Shown in pieces: positions 1 through 9,154 of a DNA stretch of 64,000 nt. This DNA comes from Streptomyces mesophilus. GTDB taxonomy: Bacteria; Actinomycetota; Actinomycetes; Streptomycetales; Streptomycetaceae. The first letter of the stretch is position 1. Every line of letters begins with the position of its first letter. The position numbers were made by a program, and so were the translations under genes. The stretch is from the NCBI RefSeq assembly GCF_011044995.1, contig NZ_JAAKZW010000002.1:62001-126000 (forward strand). Direction: 5' to 3'. The notes beneath the pieces are model-generated. The model was given only the letters and a program-made list of their open reading frames with translations. It made no database searches and was not told the origin of the DNA.

Positions 1-2709
1 ACGCCCCCGCGGCCGCTCTACTTCTTCCTCGGCCTGTTCGGTGCGCTGGCGCTCCTGAACGCCGCCTTCACCCTGTTCCGTTCCCAGCGGCTCGAAGCGG
101 CGCTGCACGGGGACGAGGAGACGCGGATCAGGGCGCTGCTCGGTGCGTACGGCGAGAACGACTCGCTCGGCTACTTCGCCACCCGCCGCGACAAGGCCGT
201 CGTCTTCGCCCCGAACGGCAAAGCGGCCGTCACCTACCGCGTGGAGGCCGGAGTCTGTCTGGCCAGTGGTGACCCCGTCGGCGATCCGGGCGCCTGGGAC
301 CAGGCGATCGAGGCCTGGCTGGAGATCGCCGGGCGCTATGCCTGGGCGCCCGCCGTGATGGGCGCGTCCGAGGAGGGCGCGAAGGCCTTCGCCCGGCACG
401 GGATGGGCGCGCTGCAGCTCGGTGACGAGGCGATCCTGTACGTGCAGAAGTTCGACCTCGACGGCCGCGACATGCGCGTCACGCGCCAGGCCGTCAACCG
501 CGTCCGGCGCACCGGCGCCACCTGCCGTATCCGCCGCCACTCCATGCTCACCGACGCCGAGATGAAGCAGATCATCAACCGCGCCGACGCCTGGCGCGAC
601 ACCGAGACCGAACGCGGCTTCTCCATGGCGCTCGACCGGCTCGGCGATCCGCAGGACGGCGACTGCCTCCTGGTGCAGTGCATGGACGCCGACGGCAAAC
701 TCCTCGCGCTGCTGTCCTTCGTGCCCTGGGGCAAGGACGGCATCTCGCTCGACCTGATGCGCCGCGACCGCAGCGCTCCCAACGGCGTCATGGAGTTCAT
801 GGTCGCCGAACTCTGCGCCACCGTCGGCAAGCTGGGCGTACGCCGTGTCTCCCTGAACTTCGCGGTCTTCCGCTCCGTGTTCGAGGAAGGCGCCCGGATC
901 GGCGCGGGCCCCATCCTCAGGCTCTGGCGCAAGCTGCTGCTGTTCTTCTCCAAGTGGTTCCAGCTCGAGGCGCTCTACCGCTCGAACGCGAAGTACGACC
1001 CCGACTGGTACCCGCGCTTCATCTGCTACGGGGACGCCGGATCGCTGGCCCGGGTCTCCCTGGCCTCGGGTATCGCCGAGGGCTTCGTGGCCGTACCGAG
1101 TCTGGGCACCTTGTGGGGCAAGGGCCGCAGCCCCGCCAAGTTCGACCGCCCCGCGACCACCGCGGGCCTGCCCGCCATCGACGAACTCGGCCTGGGCGCC
1201 GCCGCGTCGGGGACCGCCGACCCGCTGGCCGGCATGCCCGAACAGGTCCGGATCCGCCACCGCAAACTCGAGCGGCTGCAGGACGAGGGCATCGACCCGT
1301 ACCCCGTCGGCATCGCCCCGCGCACCCACACCCTGGCCGAGATCCGCACCGCCCACCCCGCCCTTGCACCGGGCGCGCGCACCGGGGAGCAGACCACCGT
1401 CGCGGGCCGCGTCATGCTGATCCGTGACTTCGGCGGTGTCGCCTTCGCGGATCTGCGGGACTGGTCCGGTGACCTCCAGCTGGTGTTCTCGCGCGAACAC
1501 CAGGAGGTCCTCGACTCCTTCACCCGCGCCACCGACATCGGCGACCACATCACCGCCTCGGGCGAGATCGGCGTCACGGACAAGGGCGAGCTGTCCGTGT
1601 TCGTCACCGGCTGGCAGCTCACCGGCAAATGCCTGCGCCCGCTGCCGGACAAGCGCCGCGGTCTGTCCGACCCCGAGGCCAAGGTGCGCCGCCGCTATGT
1701 CGACCTGGTCGCCAACCCGGAGGCCCGCGACGTCGTACGGGCCCGCTCCACCGCCGTACAGGCGCTGCGCCAGGGCCTTCTGGAGCGCGGCTACCTCGAG
1801 GTCGAGACGCCGATGCTGCAGCAGATCCACGGCGGCGCCAACGCCCGCCCGTTCACCACGCACATCAACGCCTACGACCTCGACCTCTACCTCCGTATCG
1901 CCCCCGAGCTGTATCTCAAGCGGCTGTGCGTGGGCGGTTTGGAGAAGGTCTTCGAGATGGGCCGCACGTTCCGCAACGAGGGCGTCTCGTACAAGCACAA
2001 CCCCGAGTTCACGATGCTGGAGGCCTACCAAGCCTTCGCCGACTACGACGTGATGCTCAACCTCACCCGTGAACTGATCCAGGGCGCCGCGACCGCCGCG
2101 TTCGGCTCCCCGGTCGCCCGCAAGGCCGACGAGAGCGGCAAGCTCGTCGAGCACGACATCTCCGGGTCCTGGCCGGTCAAGACGGTGTACGGGGCGATCT
2201 CCGAGGCGCTCGGCGAAGAGGTCACCGCCGACACCGATCCGCCCGGGCTGCACCGGCTCTGCGACCGGAGCGGTGTCCCGTACACCGCGGAGATGGGGCG
2301 CGGGGACGTGGTCCTGGAGATGTACGAGCGCCTGGTCGAGGAGAAGACCAAGCTGCCCACGTTCTACAAGGACTTTCCGACCGACGTGTCGCCGCTCACC
2401 CGCCAGCACCGCACCGACCCCCGGCTCGCGGAACGCTGGGACCTGGTCGCCTTCGGCACCGAACTGGGCACCGCCTACTCGGAGTTGACCGACCCGGTCG
2501 AACAGCGCCGGCGCCTGACCGCCCAGTCGCTGCTCGCGGCCGGCGGCGACCCGGAGGCGATGGAGCTCGACGAGGACTTCCTCGACGCCCTCGAATACGC
2601 GATGCCGCCGACCGGTGGTCTGGGGATCGGCGTGGACCGGCTCGTCATGTTCCTCACGGGCCTGACGATCCGCGAGACGCTGCCGTTCCCCCTTGTACGA
2701 CGCCGCTGA
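1..2709 (+). CDS. lysX: Bifunctional lysylphosphatidylglycerol synthetase / lysine-tRNA ligase LysX, 5' end outside the window
   Basis: The frame is open from base 1, so about 902 codons of a larger gene are visible. The first 30 residues are the last membrane segment of an MprF-type domain, followed by a DUF2156-like lysyl-transferase domain to about residue 390. An OB-fold anticodon-binding domain comes next (about 455-550), then a class II lysyl-tRNA synthetase core with motif 2 ([20 protein letters not shown]) and motif 3 ([13 protein letters not shown]). Known members charge tRNA with lysine and pass the lysine to membrane phosphatidylglycerol, which reduces envelope negative charge and gives resistance to cationic peptides. 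The stop is TGA at 2707. It is probably an extra LysRS besides a stand-alone housekeeping lysS elsewhere, which is inference. Confidence 0.95.
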   Translation, partial: TPPRPLYFFLGLFGALALLNAAFTLFRSQRLEAALHGDEETRIRALLGAYGENDSLGYFATRRDKAVVFAPNGKAAVTYRVEAGVCLASGDPVGDPGAWDQAIEAWLEIAGRYAWAPAVMGASEEGAKAFARHGMGALQLGDEAILYVQKFDLDGRDMRVTRQAVNRVRRTGATCRIRRHSMLTDAEMKQIINRADAWRDTETERGFSMALDRLGDPQDGDCLLVQCMDADGKLLALLSFVPWGKDGISLDLMRRDRSAPNGVMEFMVAELCATVGKLGVRRVSLNFAVFRSVFEEGARIGAGPILRLWRKLLLFFSKWFQLEALYRSNAKYDPDWYPRFICYGDAGSLARVSLASGIAEGFVAVPSLGTLWGKGRSPAKFDRPATTAGLPAIDELGLGAAASGTADPLAGMPEQVRIRHRKLERLQDEGIDPYPVGIAPRTHTLAEIRTAHPALAPGARTGEQTTVAGRVMLIRDFGGVAFADLRDWSGDLQLVFSREHQEVLDSFTRATDIGDHITASGEIGVTDKGELSVFVTGWQLTGKCLRPLPDKRRGLSDPEAKVRRRYVDLVANPEARDVVRARSTAVQALRQGLLERGYLEVETPMLQQIHGGANARPFTTHINAYDLDLYLRIAPELYLKRLCVGGLEKVFEMGRTFRNEGVSYKHNPEFTMLEAYQAFADYDVMLNLTRELIQGAATAAFGSPVARKADESGKLVEHDISGSWPVKTVYGAISEALGEEVTADTDPPGLHRLCDRSGVPYTAEMGRGDVVLEMYERLVEEKTKLPTFYKDFPTDVSPLTRQHRTDPRLAERWDLVAFGTELGTAYSELTDPVEQRRRLTAQSLLAAGGDPEAMELDEDFLDALEYAMPPTGGLGIGVDRLVMFLTGLTIRETLPFPLVRRR

Positions 2710-2804
2710 CGTCTCCGCCACTTCTGACGGTTCCAACAGGTGCTTCTCGACGGGCCCCCGTGTTGATGAGGCCCGGGCGCCTTCGGCCGTGCGACGCATT
2801 AGTC

Positions 2805-3647
2805 ATGAAAAAGGAAGAACTGCTTCCGGGGCGCCGTGCGCTGCTGCGCGGCGCCGCCCTCGCGACCCTCGCCACGACCGCCGGCTGCTTCAGCAGGCCA
2901 TGGTCCGCGCAGCCCGCACCGCCCGCTCCCGCACCGGCGGGCGGCGCTCCCGCCCTGCGCCGTCCACAGAAGCCGGCCGCGTACCGGCTCAGGCCCATCG
3001 CGGGCTACGGCCCCGCGCGTTCGCTGCCGGCCGCCGCTCCGGTGCGGTCCAAGCCGATCCTGCGGCTGGCCAGCCGCAACCGCACGATGGTGCTCACCTT
3101 CGACGACGGACCCGACCCCCGCTTCACCCCGCACATCCTGCGCACCCTGCGACAGCACCATGTCCGCGCGATGTTCTTCGTCTGCGGCGAGATGGCCGCC
3201 GCATCGCCCGATCTGCTGCGCGAGATGGTCGACGACGGCCATCTCATCGGCAACCACACCTGGACCCACCCGCAGTTGCTGCGCCTGCGGCGCTCCGGGG
3301 TGCTGCGCGAGATCGAGTCCACCAGTGAGGTCGTCCAGCGGACGGTGGGCGAGGCCCCGCTGTGGTTCCGCGCGCCGTACGGGGCATGGAACCGGGACGC
3401 GTTCGAGATCGGCGCGGGTCTCGGCATGGAGCCCCTCGCGTGGACCACCGACTCGCTCGACTGGACCGAGCCCGGTACCCGCAAGGTCGTCGACAACGTG
3501 CTGCGCGGCGCCGGTTCCGGGGTGGTCATCCTCAACCACGATGCGGGCGGCAACCGTTGGCAGAGCGTGGAGGCGCTGCGGATCTATCTGCCGCGCCTGC
3601 TTGCGGACGGCTATCGCTTCGGGCTTCCGCAGCGCAGAATCACGTAA
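2805..3647 (+). CDS. NodB-type polysaccharide deacetylase lipoprotein
   Basis: A 280-residue exported carbohydrate esterase 4 enzyme that should remove N-acetyl groups from peptidoglycan or chitin-like glycans. The NodB metal-site motifs are present: TFDDGPD (Asp100/Asp101), NHTWTH (His151 and His155) and RAPYGAWN. The N-terminus MKKEELLPGRRALLRG has a Tat-like twin arginine, then a hydrophobic stretch and a TTAGC lipobox, so it is probably a lipoprotein. I chose ATG 2805 because the in-frame starts at 2760 and 2766 would put a polar 13-15-residue tail in front of the signal peptide. It follows lysX by 95 bp in the same direction; both act on the envelope. Confidence 0.9.
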   Translation: MKKEELLPGRRALLRGAALATLATTAGCFSRPWSAQPAPPAPAPAGGAPALRRPQKPAAYRLRPIAGYGPARSLPAAAPVRSKPILRLASRNRTMVLTFDDGPDPRFTPHILRTLRQHHVRAMFFVCGEMAAASPDLLREMVDDGHLIGNHTWTHPQLLRLRRSGVLREIESTSEVVQRTVGEAPLWFRAPYGAWNRDAFEIGAGLGMEPLAWTTDSLDWTEPGTRKVVDNVLRGAGSGVVILNHDAGGNRWQSVEALRIYLPRLLADGYRFGLPQRRIT

Positions 3648-3719
3648 TTCCCGAAAGAGCCCGCCTCATCGGGCGGCTTTCCTTTCGGGCTTGCGCCCGC
3701 CTGATCGGCGCCGCTGTTG

Positions 3720-4376
3720 TCAGCGCGTCTCGACCAGGCGGGCGAAGACCACGACATTCCCGTCGTAGCCGTCTTTCTTGGTGAATCCGCCACCGCAGGT
3801 GATGACCCTGAGTTCCGGGGAGCCCGTGGCGTTGTACACCTTTCCGCCGGGGAAATTGGCCTTCGAGAACACCTCGACGCCGTACACCTCGAAAACGGCC
3901 GTCTTGCCGTCCCTGCGGCTCACTTCCACATGGTTTCCCTTCTTGAGGGAACCGAGCCCGTAGAACACCGCGGGCCCCTGATTGTTGTCGACGTGGCCGA
4001 CGATCACGGACGTGCCGTTCTCGCCCGGCGAGACCGCACCCGTGAACCAGCCCGCCAGGTTGGGGTCTTCGGGCGGCGGGGCGTCCACCCAGCCGTCCGC
4101 GTCCAGACCCACCGGCTGGATCGGTGCGTTCACCTGGATCTGGTCGATCCTGATCCGCTCCGCGATCGAGAACGGCAGGGCCTGCACACCGGGGGCCCGC
4201 GGTTCCCCCGCCGTCACCCGCTCCGCGGCCGACGCCGGTTGCGGAGGGCCTACGGCGAATTCGCCCGAGCCGTTCCGGATCAGTGCGAGACCGGTGAGCA
4301 GAACAAGCGCTATGACACCCCACGGAGCCCGCTTCTTCTGCGGCTCCTCCTCCTGTGCACCATGTGCCGAATCCAT
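3720..4376 (-). CDS. Class F sortase
   Basis: A 218-residue membrane-anchored cysteine transpeptidase. One N-terminal membrane helix (about 19-34) precedes the sortase beta-barrel. The catalytic triad is visible: His128 in VGHVD, Cys194 in VITCGG and Arg213 in FARLV. Length and the single N-terminal helix fit actinobacterial class F sortases, whose substrates are poorly known. It is divergent from the small secreted protein at 4709. Neither secreted neighbour (4709, 5303) carries an obvious LPXTG or LAXTG motif before its C-terminal helix, so a substrate relationship is only a guess from position. Confidence 0.88.
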   Translation of the reverse strand: MDSAHGAQEEEPQKKRAPWGVIALVLLTGLALIRNGSGEFAVGPPQPASAAERVTAGEPRAPGVQALPFSIAERIRIDQIQVNAPIQPVGLDADGWVDAPPPEDPNLAGWFTGAVSPGENGTSVIVGHVDNNQGPAVFYGLGSLKKGNHVEVSRRDGKTAVFEVYGVEVFSKANFPGGKVYNATGSPELRVITCGGGFTKKDGYDGNVVVFARLVETR

Positions 4377-4708
4377 TCACAGTCCCCTCTCGACGCGGCA
4401 GTTGTCCCACGCCGTTCGCGCATGCAAGAACGCTAAGTGGATTGCGTACGGGCGGCGATCGGTCGGCACCGAACGGGTGGTGATACGGCGGTGCCTGCGC
4501 CATCCGAGTCGACTTGCCCAAACCATTTCTGACGGTCTGTGACCTGCGGTGATATCCGGCATACGGAATTACGCTCGGCGTGTCGCTCACCGGTACGGAC
4601 CAGCCCCGAAATGCGGGCCTGCGCAGGGCGTTCGAGGGTCTGATCTGAAAGGCGCTCTCGCCGATTGACCGGGGAAGGTTCCCCGGGGCGTCTTTCGCGG
4701 AGGTCCAC
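4377..4708. promoter_or_regulatory. Divergent intergenic region, sortase / small secreted protein
   Basis: 332 bp without a convincing gene. It must hold the promoters of both flanking genes. The clearest structure is an 8-bp inverted repeat with a 2-base loop (CCGGGGAA-gg-TTCCCCGG, 4669-4686) only 23 bp upstream of the 4709 start, which could form a leader hairpin or bind a dimeric regulator. GGAGGTC at about 4699 is the ribosome-binding site for 4709. Confidence 0.4.
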
Positions 4709-5188
4709 ATGCGTACAACTCGTGCCCTGGCGGCCCTGGGCGTCGCCGGTGCGTTTCTCGGGCTCGCAGCACCGACGGCAAGCGCCTGGGACGGGAGTGT
4801 CATCAGCGTCAGCCCCACTCACCCGGCCCGTGGTTCCCAGGTAGCGGTGACGGTCAACGCCCATGAATGCGGCAGCGGCGGCACCATCACCTCGACCGCG
4901 TTTCCCCAGACGCATCTGAACGGAACGGGTGGCGGCGGTCACGCCAACCCGACGATCTACTCGCACGCCAGCTTCGGTCACCACTCTGTCACCGCCACCT
5001 GCGGCGGCCAGTCGGTGACCAAGGACCTGGCACTGACCGTGGTCGGTCCCGCCCACGGTGGCACCGGCGGCTCCGTCACCAGCGGCGCCACCTCCACCGA
5101 CATCGCCATCGGCACCGGCCTGGTGGCGGCCGCGGTGGCCGGCGGCGGGATGTTCTGGCTGCGGCGCCGGGGCGAGTCCAAGGCCTGA
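4709..5188 (+). CDS. Small secreted protein with C-terminal membrane anchor
   Basis: 159 residues. A Sec signal peptide ends near AASA-W (about residue 26), followed by an Ig-like or all-beta stretch of about 85 residues with two cysteines (in AHECGSGG and TATCGGQ) that probably form a disulfide. A Gly/Thr/Ser-rich linker leads to a C-terminal membrane helix (about 132-151) and an RRRGESKA tail. The plan resembles a wall-anchored protein, but no LPXTG-like motif is seen. The gene at 5303 on the other strand has the same layout (signal, beta domain with a conserved Cys pair, membrane tail), suggesting an ancient duplication. Function unknown. Confidence 0.75.
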   Translation: MRTTRALAALGVAGAFLGLAAPTASAWDGSVISVSPTHPARGSQVAVTVNAHECGSGGTITSTAFPQTHLNGTGGGGHANPTIYSHASFGHHSVTATCGGQSVTKDLALTVVGPAHGGTGGSVTSGATSTDIAIGTGLVAAAVAGGGMFWLRRRGESKA

Positions 5189-5199
5189 CGCCCGTACAC

Positions 5200-5242
5200 G
5201 CACTTCGCCCCCGGGATCGTCGAGATCCCGGGGGCGAAGTGC
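5200..5242. terminator. Bidirectional terminator hairpin
   Basis: A perfect 19-bp stem (5200-5218 with 5224-5242) and 5-base loop between the convergent genes ending at 5188 and 5303. Confidence 0.85.
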
Positions 5243-5302
5243 TGGGCCGAGCTCGGGAGTTGTGGCGACGCCCGCGCCCGGCGGCTGTGGTGCCGGCCTC
5301 GC

Positions 5303-5869
5303 TCAGGTGTGGTCACCGTCGGACGGCCGGCGGCGGGCGAAGTGCAGGGCGGAGCCGAGCGCACCCGCGATGAGCAGTCCGCCGAAGGCGATCTCACCGA
5401 AGTCGAGGTCGGCGAGGCTGCCGCCGATGCCGGCCTTCACGCCGTGGTGGATCGGCGGGTTGGTGGGCTGATGGGTCCAGCCGCCGCTGCCGGACGCGAT
5501 GGTGAGCTGCGTCGTGCCCTTCTCGCCTCGGCAGTCGAAGGTCACCGTGTACATCGCGCCGGGCTTGGCGTCCCAGTCCACGGTGGCGTTGGCGCTCTGG
5601 CCGGAGTTGACGGTGACGGTGTCGAAGACGCCGGACGATGCGGTGGCCTGCCCGTCGCAGCCGTCGACCTTCAAGGTGACCTGGCCGCCGGCGGCGATCG
5701 TCGAGGGAGTGACGCTGAAGCCGAACGAGGTGATGTTGTTGTCGCCCTTCACCGCGGCCGGCTTCTCCGCGGCCGGGGAGGCCTGTGCCGGGGGCATGCC
5801 GATCGTGAGGGCGCAGATGGTGGCGGGAGCGAGCAGAGCGAGCGCTGGGAAGCTGCGTATCGCACGCAT
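5303..5869 (-). CDS. Small secreted protein with C-terminal membrane anchor, paired with 4709
   Basis: 188 residues. A signal peptide ends near AQA-S (about residue 31). The central beta-rich domain has two cysteines (VDGCDGQ and TFDCRGEKG) and closely parallels the central domain of the protein at 4709, with both containing segments like SPTHPARGSQVAV / TPSTIAAGGQVTL. The C-terminus has a hydrophobic helix (about 155-175) and an Arg-rich tail. No enzyme motif. It probably belongs to the same surface-protein set as the neighbouring sortase, by position only. Confidence 0.72.
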   Translation of the reverse strand: MRAIRSFPALALLAPATICALTIGMPPAQASPAAEKPAAVKGDNNITSFGFSVTPSTIAAGGQVTLKVDGCDGQATASSGVFDTVTVNSGQSANATVDWDAKPGAMYTVTFDCRGEKGTTQLTIASGSGGWTHQPTNPPIHHGVKAGIGGSLADLDFGEIAFGGLLIAGALGSALHFARRRPSDGDHT

Positions 5870-6104
5870 GGTGAGTCCTCCGGGTCCCCGAGGAGCAGCC
5901 GCGGACCTTACCGCTGTTGCCGGAAATGCACCTCGATGCCGGAAACGCTAAGGAGGCGCCCGTACGGCCGCGATCGCTGTCGTGCGAATGGGGCATACGG
6001 CTGGGCCGTTGGTGGGACATGGGCCGTGGCGCCGCACGATCGGCGGGGGTTGTTGTGCGAGAGGAGTCCGAGCGGTGTACCGGACCAAGGAAGCTGACGC
6101 CGGA

Positions 6105-7409
6105 TCAGGGGATCAGCTTGGTCTGCCGGGCCAGCCACGGGATGTTCTTCTCCAGGCCCGGCCGCCAGACCTGCCAGGTGTGCCCGCCCGGGAGGTCCAT
6201 CAGGTCGACGTGCATCCCGGCCTTGCGCGCCGCGTCGTACACCACCTTGGCCTGTGGCCCGAAAGTGGCGTCGTCCGTGCCCGCGACGAAGACGCCCGCG
6301 GTGTCCGGGAACTTCTGCCGGGCCATCACGTCCATCGGATTGACCTTGCGGAAGGCGGCCTCGTCACCGCCGAAGACGCTGTTCACGGTCTGCTGGTGGC
6401 TGCCGATGGAGGGTTCGTCCTCGCCGGAGATGTCGATGAACGCGCCGTAGCGCTGGGGTGCGTTCACGGCGATCTGCAGCGAGCAGGTGCCACCGTTGGA
6501 CAGGCCCGAGATGGCCCACTGGGTGCGGTCCTTGGCGGCCTGCAGATGCGCGGTGACCCAGTTCGGGACGTCCTCGGAGAGATACGTCTGCACCTTGCCG
6601 AGCTTGCCGTCCACGCACAGCGGGTTGTTGAACGGGGAGCCCAGGGGGTCCGCGACGACCACGATCGGCGCGAGGCCGCCGTGCCGCGCCGCGAACGCGT
6701 CCATCATCATCGGCAGCTGCCCGGAGGTCACCCAGTTCTCGGGGGCGCCGGGCTGCCCCGGCATCAGCACCAGGACGGGCAGCAGCGGGCGCGGCGACGC
6801 GTGGTAGGCGGGCGGCAGATAGACGTACGCGGTCTGCGCCTTGAAGCCGGATTTCGCCCCCGGAATGGGGGTCTGCGACAGGGTGCCCTTGGCGGGCAGG
6901 TCCTTCGGCGGCTTCCAGACCTCCGCGATCGTCTTGCCCTCGGGCACCTCGAGCACCGGCTCCGTGGTGCCGGTGGCGTCCTTGAGGCTGACCGTGTCCT
7001 GCGGGCCGAGAAGGGTCCGTACGGTCGGATAGTTGTCGAAGTAGATGTTCACCTGGTTCATCGCGTACAAGCTCACGAACAGCGCGGCGAACAGCGCGCC
7101 GAGCCGGCCGCGCCAGCGCAGGAAGCGCAGCTTGAAGGCGGCGAGCAGCAGGCCGAGCAGCAGGATGCCGATCCAGAAGAGGACCTCGAAGGGCAGCTCG
7201 TCGGGGAACGGCTGCCACCAGTCGTTGACGATGACCTTGACCAGATACGTGAGGAGCGCGGCGAGCACCAGGGCCGCCGGCAGCCAACGGGTCCACCAGC
7301 GCCGGTCACGGGTCACGAGCAGGAAGGCCAGCGAGAGCAGGCCGATCACCCGCAGGGCGAGCGGGAGCGGGCCGTCGACGAGCGACCAGTCGAGCGGCCC
7401 CGCGATCAC
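6105..7409 (-). CDS. Membrane-anchored alpha/beta-hydrolase esterase (antigen 85 / esterase D-like)
   Basis: About 434 residues. Four or so N-terminal membrane helices lead into an extracytoplasmic esterase domain. The nucleophile elbow reads GLSNGGTCS, a later Asp lies in the GTDDATFG region, and the catalytic His is in GGHTW; this matches the putative esterase family related to mycolyltransferases. I chose GTG 7409 rather than the longer 7436 start because it overlaps the stop of the upstream gene as GTGA, the usual sign of translational coupling. The substrate is not predictable; Streptomyces has no mycolic acids, so mycolyl transfer is unlikely. Confidence 0.8.
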   Translation of the reverse strand: MIAGPLDWSLVDGPLPLALRVIGLLSLAFLLVTRDRRWWTRWLPAALVLAALLTYLVKVIVNDWWQPFPDELPFEVLFWIGILLLGLLLAAFKLRFLRWRGRLGALFAALFVSLYAMNQVNIYFDNYPTVRTLLGPQDTVSLKDATGTTEPVLEVPEGKTIAEVWKPPKDLPAKGTLSQTPIPGAKSGFKAQTAYVYLPPAYHASPRPLLPVLVLMPGQPGAPENWVTSGQLPMMMDAFAARHGGLAPIVVVADPLGSPFNNPLCVDGKLGKVQTYLSEDVPNWVTAHLQAAKDRTQWAISGLSNGGTCSLQIAVNAPQRYGAFIDISGEDEPSIGSHQQTVNSVFGGDEAAFRKVNPMDVMARQKFPDTAGVFVAGTDDATFGPQAKVVYDAARKAGMHVDLMDLPGGHTWQVWRPGLEKNIPWLARQTKLIP

Positions 7410-7651
7410 CACGCGTGCGCCCCTGGTCCGCGCCACTCGACCAGATGGGGGTCGTCGAGCGACATATCGGCATCGCTGAGCCCCGCGCGGCGCAGGAACT
7501 CCACGAGGTCCGCGTCGTCGTACGCGGTCCCCAGGGCGACGCCGCGCACCTCGACACGGCGTCCCGGGTGCCCCGCGCGGGGCGGGTGGACCACGATCGG
7601 CGCTTGCCAGGGCATGCCCTCAGGGTGCGTCAGGCGATGCAATTCGGCCAT
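7406..7651 (-). CDS. Small conserved-looking protein, translationally coupled to the downstream esterase
   Basis: 81 residues, soluble, with a repeated acidic segment (AYDDADLVEFLRR ... SDADMSLDDPHLVEW). I do not recognise a family. The ATG has an AGGGGA ribosome-binding site 6 bases upstream. Its TGA overlaps the GTG of the esterase by four bases, so the two are one transcription unit. Typical third-position GC supports coding. Confidence 0.6.
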   Translation of the reverse strand: MAELHRLTHPEGMPWQAPIVVHPPRAGHPGRRVEVRGVALGTAYDDADLVEFLRRAGLSDADMSLDDPHLVEWRGPGAHAW

Positions 7652-7847
7652 TTAGCTTCCCCTGGGATTCCTGGGGCGGGTGGTTCCACCGAAACGCAGG
7701 GAAAAAGTGCACTTCACCGCCGTGCGGGAGGCGGGCGGGAAAAGAAATCTTGAAGTGAGTTGAACGCAGCCGCTGTCCGCTTGCGTACCTAGGGCCATGT
7801 GCGGCGCATCCAAGCGCCGCACCACAAGCGGACCATGGGAGTTCACG

Positions 7848-8798
7848 ATGAAGACCTGGCGGAGCGCCTCGATCGCGGCAGCAGCAGCGGCCCTGTTGGC
7901 GCTGACGACGGCGTGCGGTCAGGAGAAGGGTTCCGACGAGCCGAACGGGCAGTCCGTGGGCAACGCGGCACCGGCCGAGGACGGTTACGGGGACGGATAC
8001 GGCGGGTCCGGCGACGCGGGGGCGGAGGCTGCCGCGGCGAAGCCCGCAGGTCAGCTCGCTGTCTGGGACAGCAAGGAGCTCGGCAAGGTCGTCACCGACA
8101 GCGCGGGATTCACGCTCTACCGCTTCGACGAGGACACGGCGAAACCGCCGAAATCCAACTGTGAGGGGGACTGTGCCAAGGCCTGGCCGGTGGTCGCGGC
8201 CGAGGACGCCAAGGCCGCACCGGGCGTCGACGCGGCCCTGATGGGCTCCGTGAAGCGGGCCGACGGCACCGAGCAGCTGACCATCGCGGGCTGGCCGATG
8301 TACCGCTACGCCCAGGACAAGAAGCCCGGCGACGCCAAGGGCCAGGGCGTGGGCGGCACCTGGTTCGCCTCGGCGCCCGACGGCAAGAAAGCGTCCCCCG
8401 CCGCAGCCGAGGAGGGCGGCGGCGAGCAGGCCGATCTCGCGGGTCTGTCCACCCGCAAGGACCCGAAGCTCGGCGAGATCGTGATCGACAAGAACGGGAT
8501 GACCGTCTACCGCTTCAAGAAGGACTCCGCCTGGCCGATGAAGTCGGCGTGCACCGGCGACTGCCTGGAGAACTGGCCGGTCGTCGAGCCCGTCGACAAG
8601 AACGACACCGAGGGCATCCTCAAGAAGGGCTTCGTCACCTTCGACCGCCCCGACGGCATCCAGCAGCAGACCATCGACTGCTGGCCGCTGTACACCTACG
8701 CCGGTGACCAGGCGCCAGGCGACACCAACGGGCAGGGCGTGGGCGGCACTTGGTACGCGGTCTCGCCCCAGGGCAAGCTCGTCGGCGCGCCCAAGTAG
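7848..8798 (+). CDS. Lipoprotein with two secreted-repeat (COG4315) domains
   Basis: 316 residues. The signal peptide ends in the lipobox LTTACGQ. After an acidic Gly-rich linker come two homologous repeats of about 110 residues, each with the landmarks GFTLYRF / GMTVYRF, CEGDCAKAWPV / CTGDCLENWPV, a GWPMYRYAQD / CWPLYTYAGD segment and GQGVGGTW. The paired cysteines and aromatic residues are hallmarks of the Lipoprotein_15 family, whose biochemical role is not established. I chose ATG 7848 because it gives a proper signal peptide; the upstream in-frame GTG at 7797 does not. This corresponds in position to the lipoprotein I recall as SCO0930. Confidence 0.88.
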   Translation: MKTWRSASIAAAAAALLALTTACGQEKGSDEPNGQSVGNAAPAEDGYGDGYGGSGDAGAEAAAAKPAGQLAVWDSKELGKVVTDSAGFTLYRFDEDTAKPPKSNCEGDCAKAWPVVAAEDAKAAPGVDAALMGSVKRADGTEQLTIAGWPMYRYAQDKKPGDAKGQGVGGTWFASAPDGKKASPAAAEEGGGEQADLAGLSTRKDPKLGEIVIDKNGMTVYRFKKDSAWPMKSACTGDCLENWPVVEPVDKNDTEGILKKGFVTFDRPDGIQQQTIDCWPLYTYAGDQAPGDTNGQGVGGTWYAVSPQGKLVGAPK

Positions 8799-8823
8799 AC
8801 GGCGCCCGCTGCGGTACGCCGGC

Positions 8824-8867
8824 CGGGCCGGTTCCTCCACACCCTCTGCGGTGGAGGAACCGGCCCG
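8824..8867 (+). terminator. Strong intrinsic terminator of the lipoprotein gene
   Basis: A perfect 17-bp stem (8824-8840 with 8851-8867) and 10-base loop, followed by a T-containing tract (TATTGTTTG). Confidence 0.88.
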
Positions 8868-9154
8868 TATTGTTTGCCGGAAGTCCGGTCAGGAAGTTCA
8901 CAATTCCAAAAGGACTTGCGTCACACCGGAGAAGTCCGTTGTGGAAGAGGGGAGTCGAGTTCCATCGCACCGAACTACCCCAAAAGTGACGAGAATTCGG
9001 CTGCACGTGCAGCTGCAGATGCACTTGCCGGAGGCAGTGACCGAGAACGGACGAGCAATTTCCGGTTCGGCTCGACCCGCCACCTGCCGATCAGTAGCCT
9101 CGCCTCGAACACCGGCTCGGTCACAGACCCGAGATGTCGAACAGGGAGAATCTG
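8868..9154. promoter_or_regulatory. Leader region of the methyltransferase-rmdA operon with overlapping palindromes
   Basis: 287 bp without a credible gene. It contains a perfect 12-bp palindrome, CTGCACGTGCAG, at 9001-9012, overlapped by GCAGCTGC and CTGCAG and followed by GATGCAC. This looks like a multi-site operator about 145 bp upstream of the methyltransferase start. CAGGGAG at about 9144 is the ribosome-binding site for ATG 9155. Confidence 0.45.

Noticed and set aside
7762..7788. ECF-type promoter (GAAC / CGTA) before the COG4315 lipoprotein
   Set aside because: The spacing of 18 bp is long for ECF sigma promoters and the match is short.
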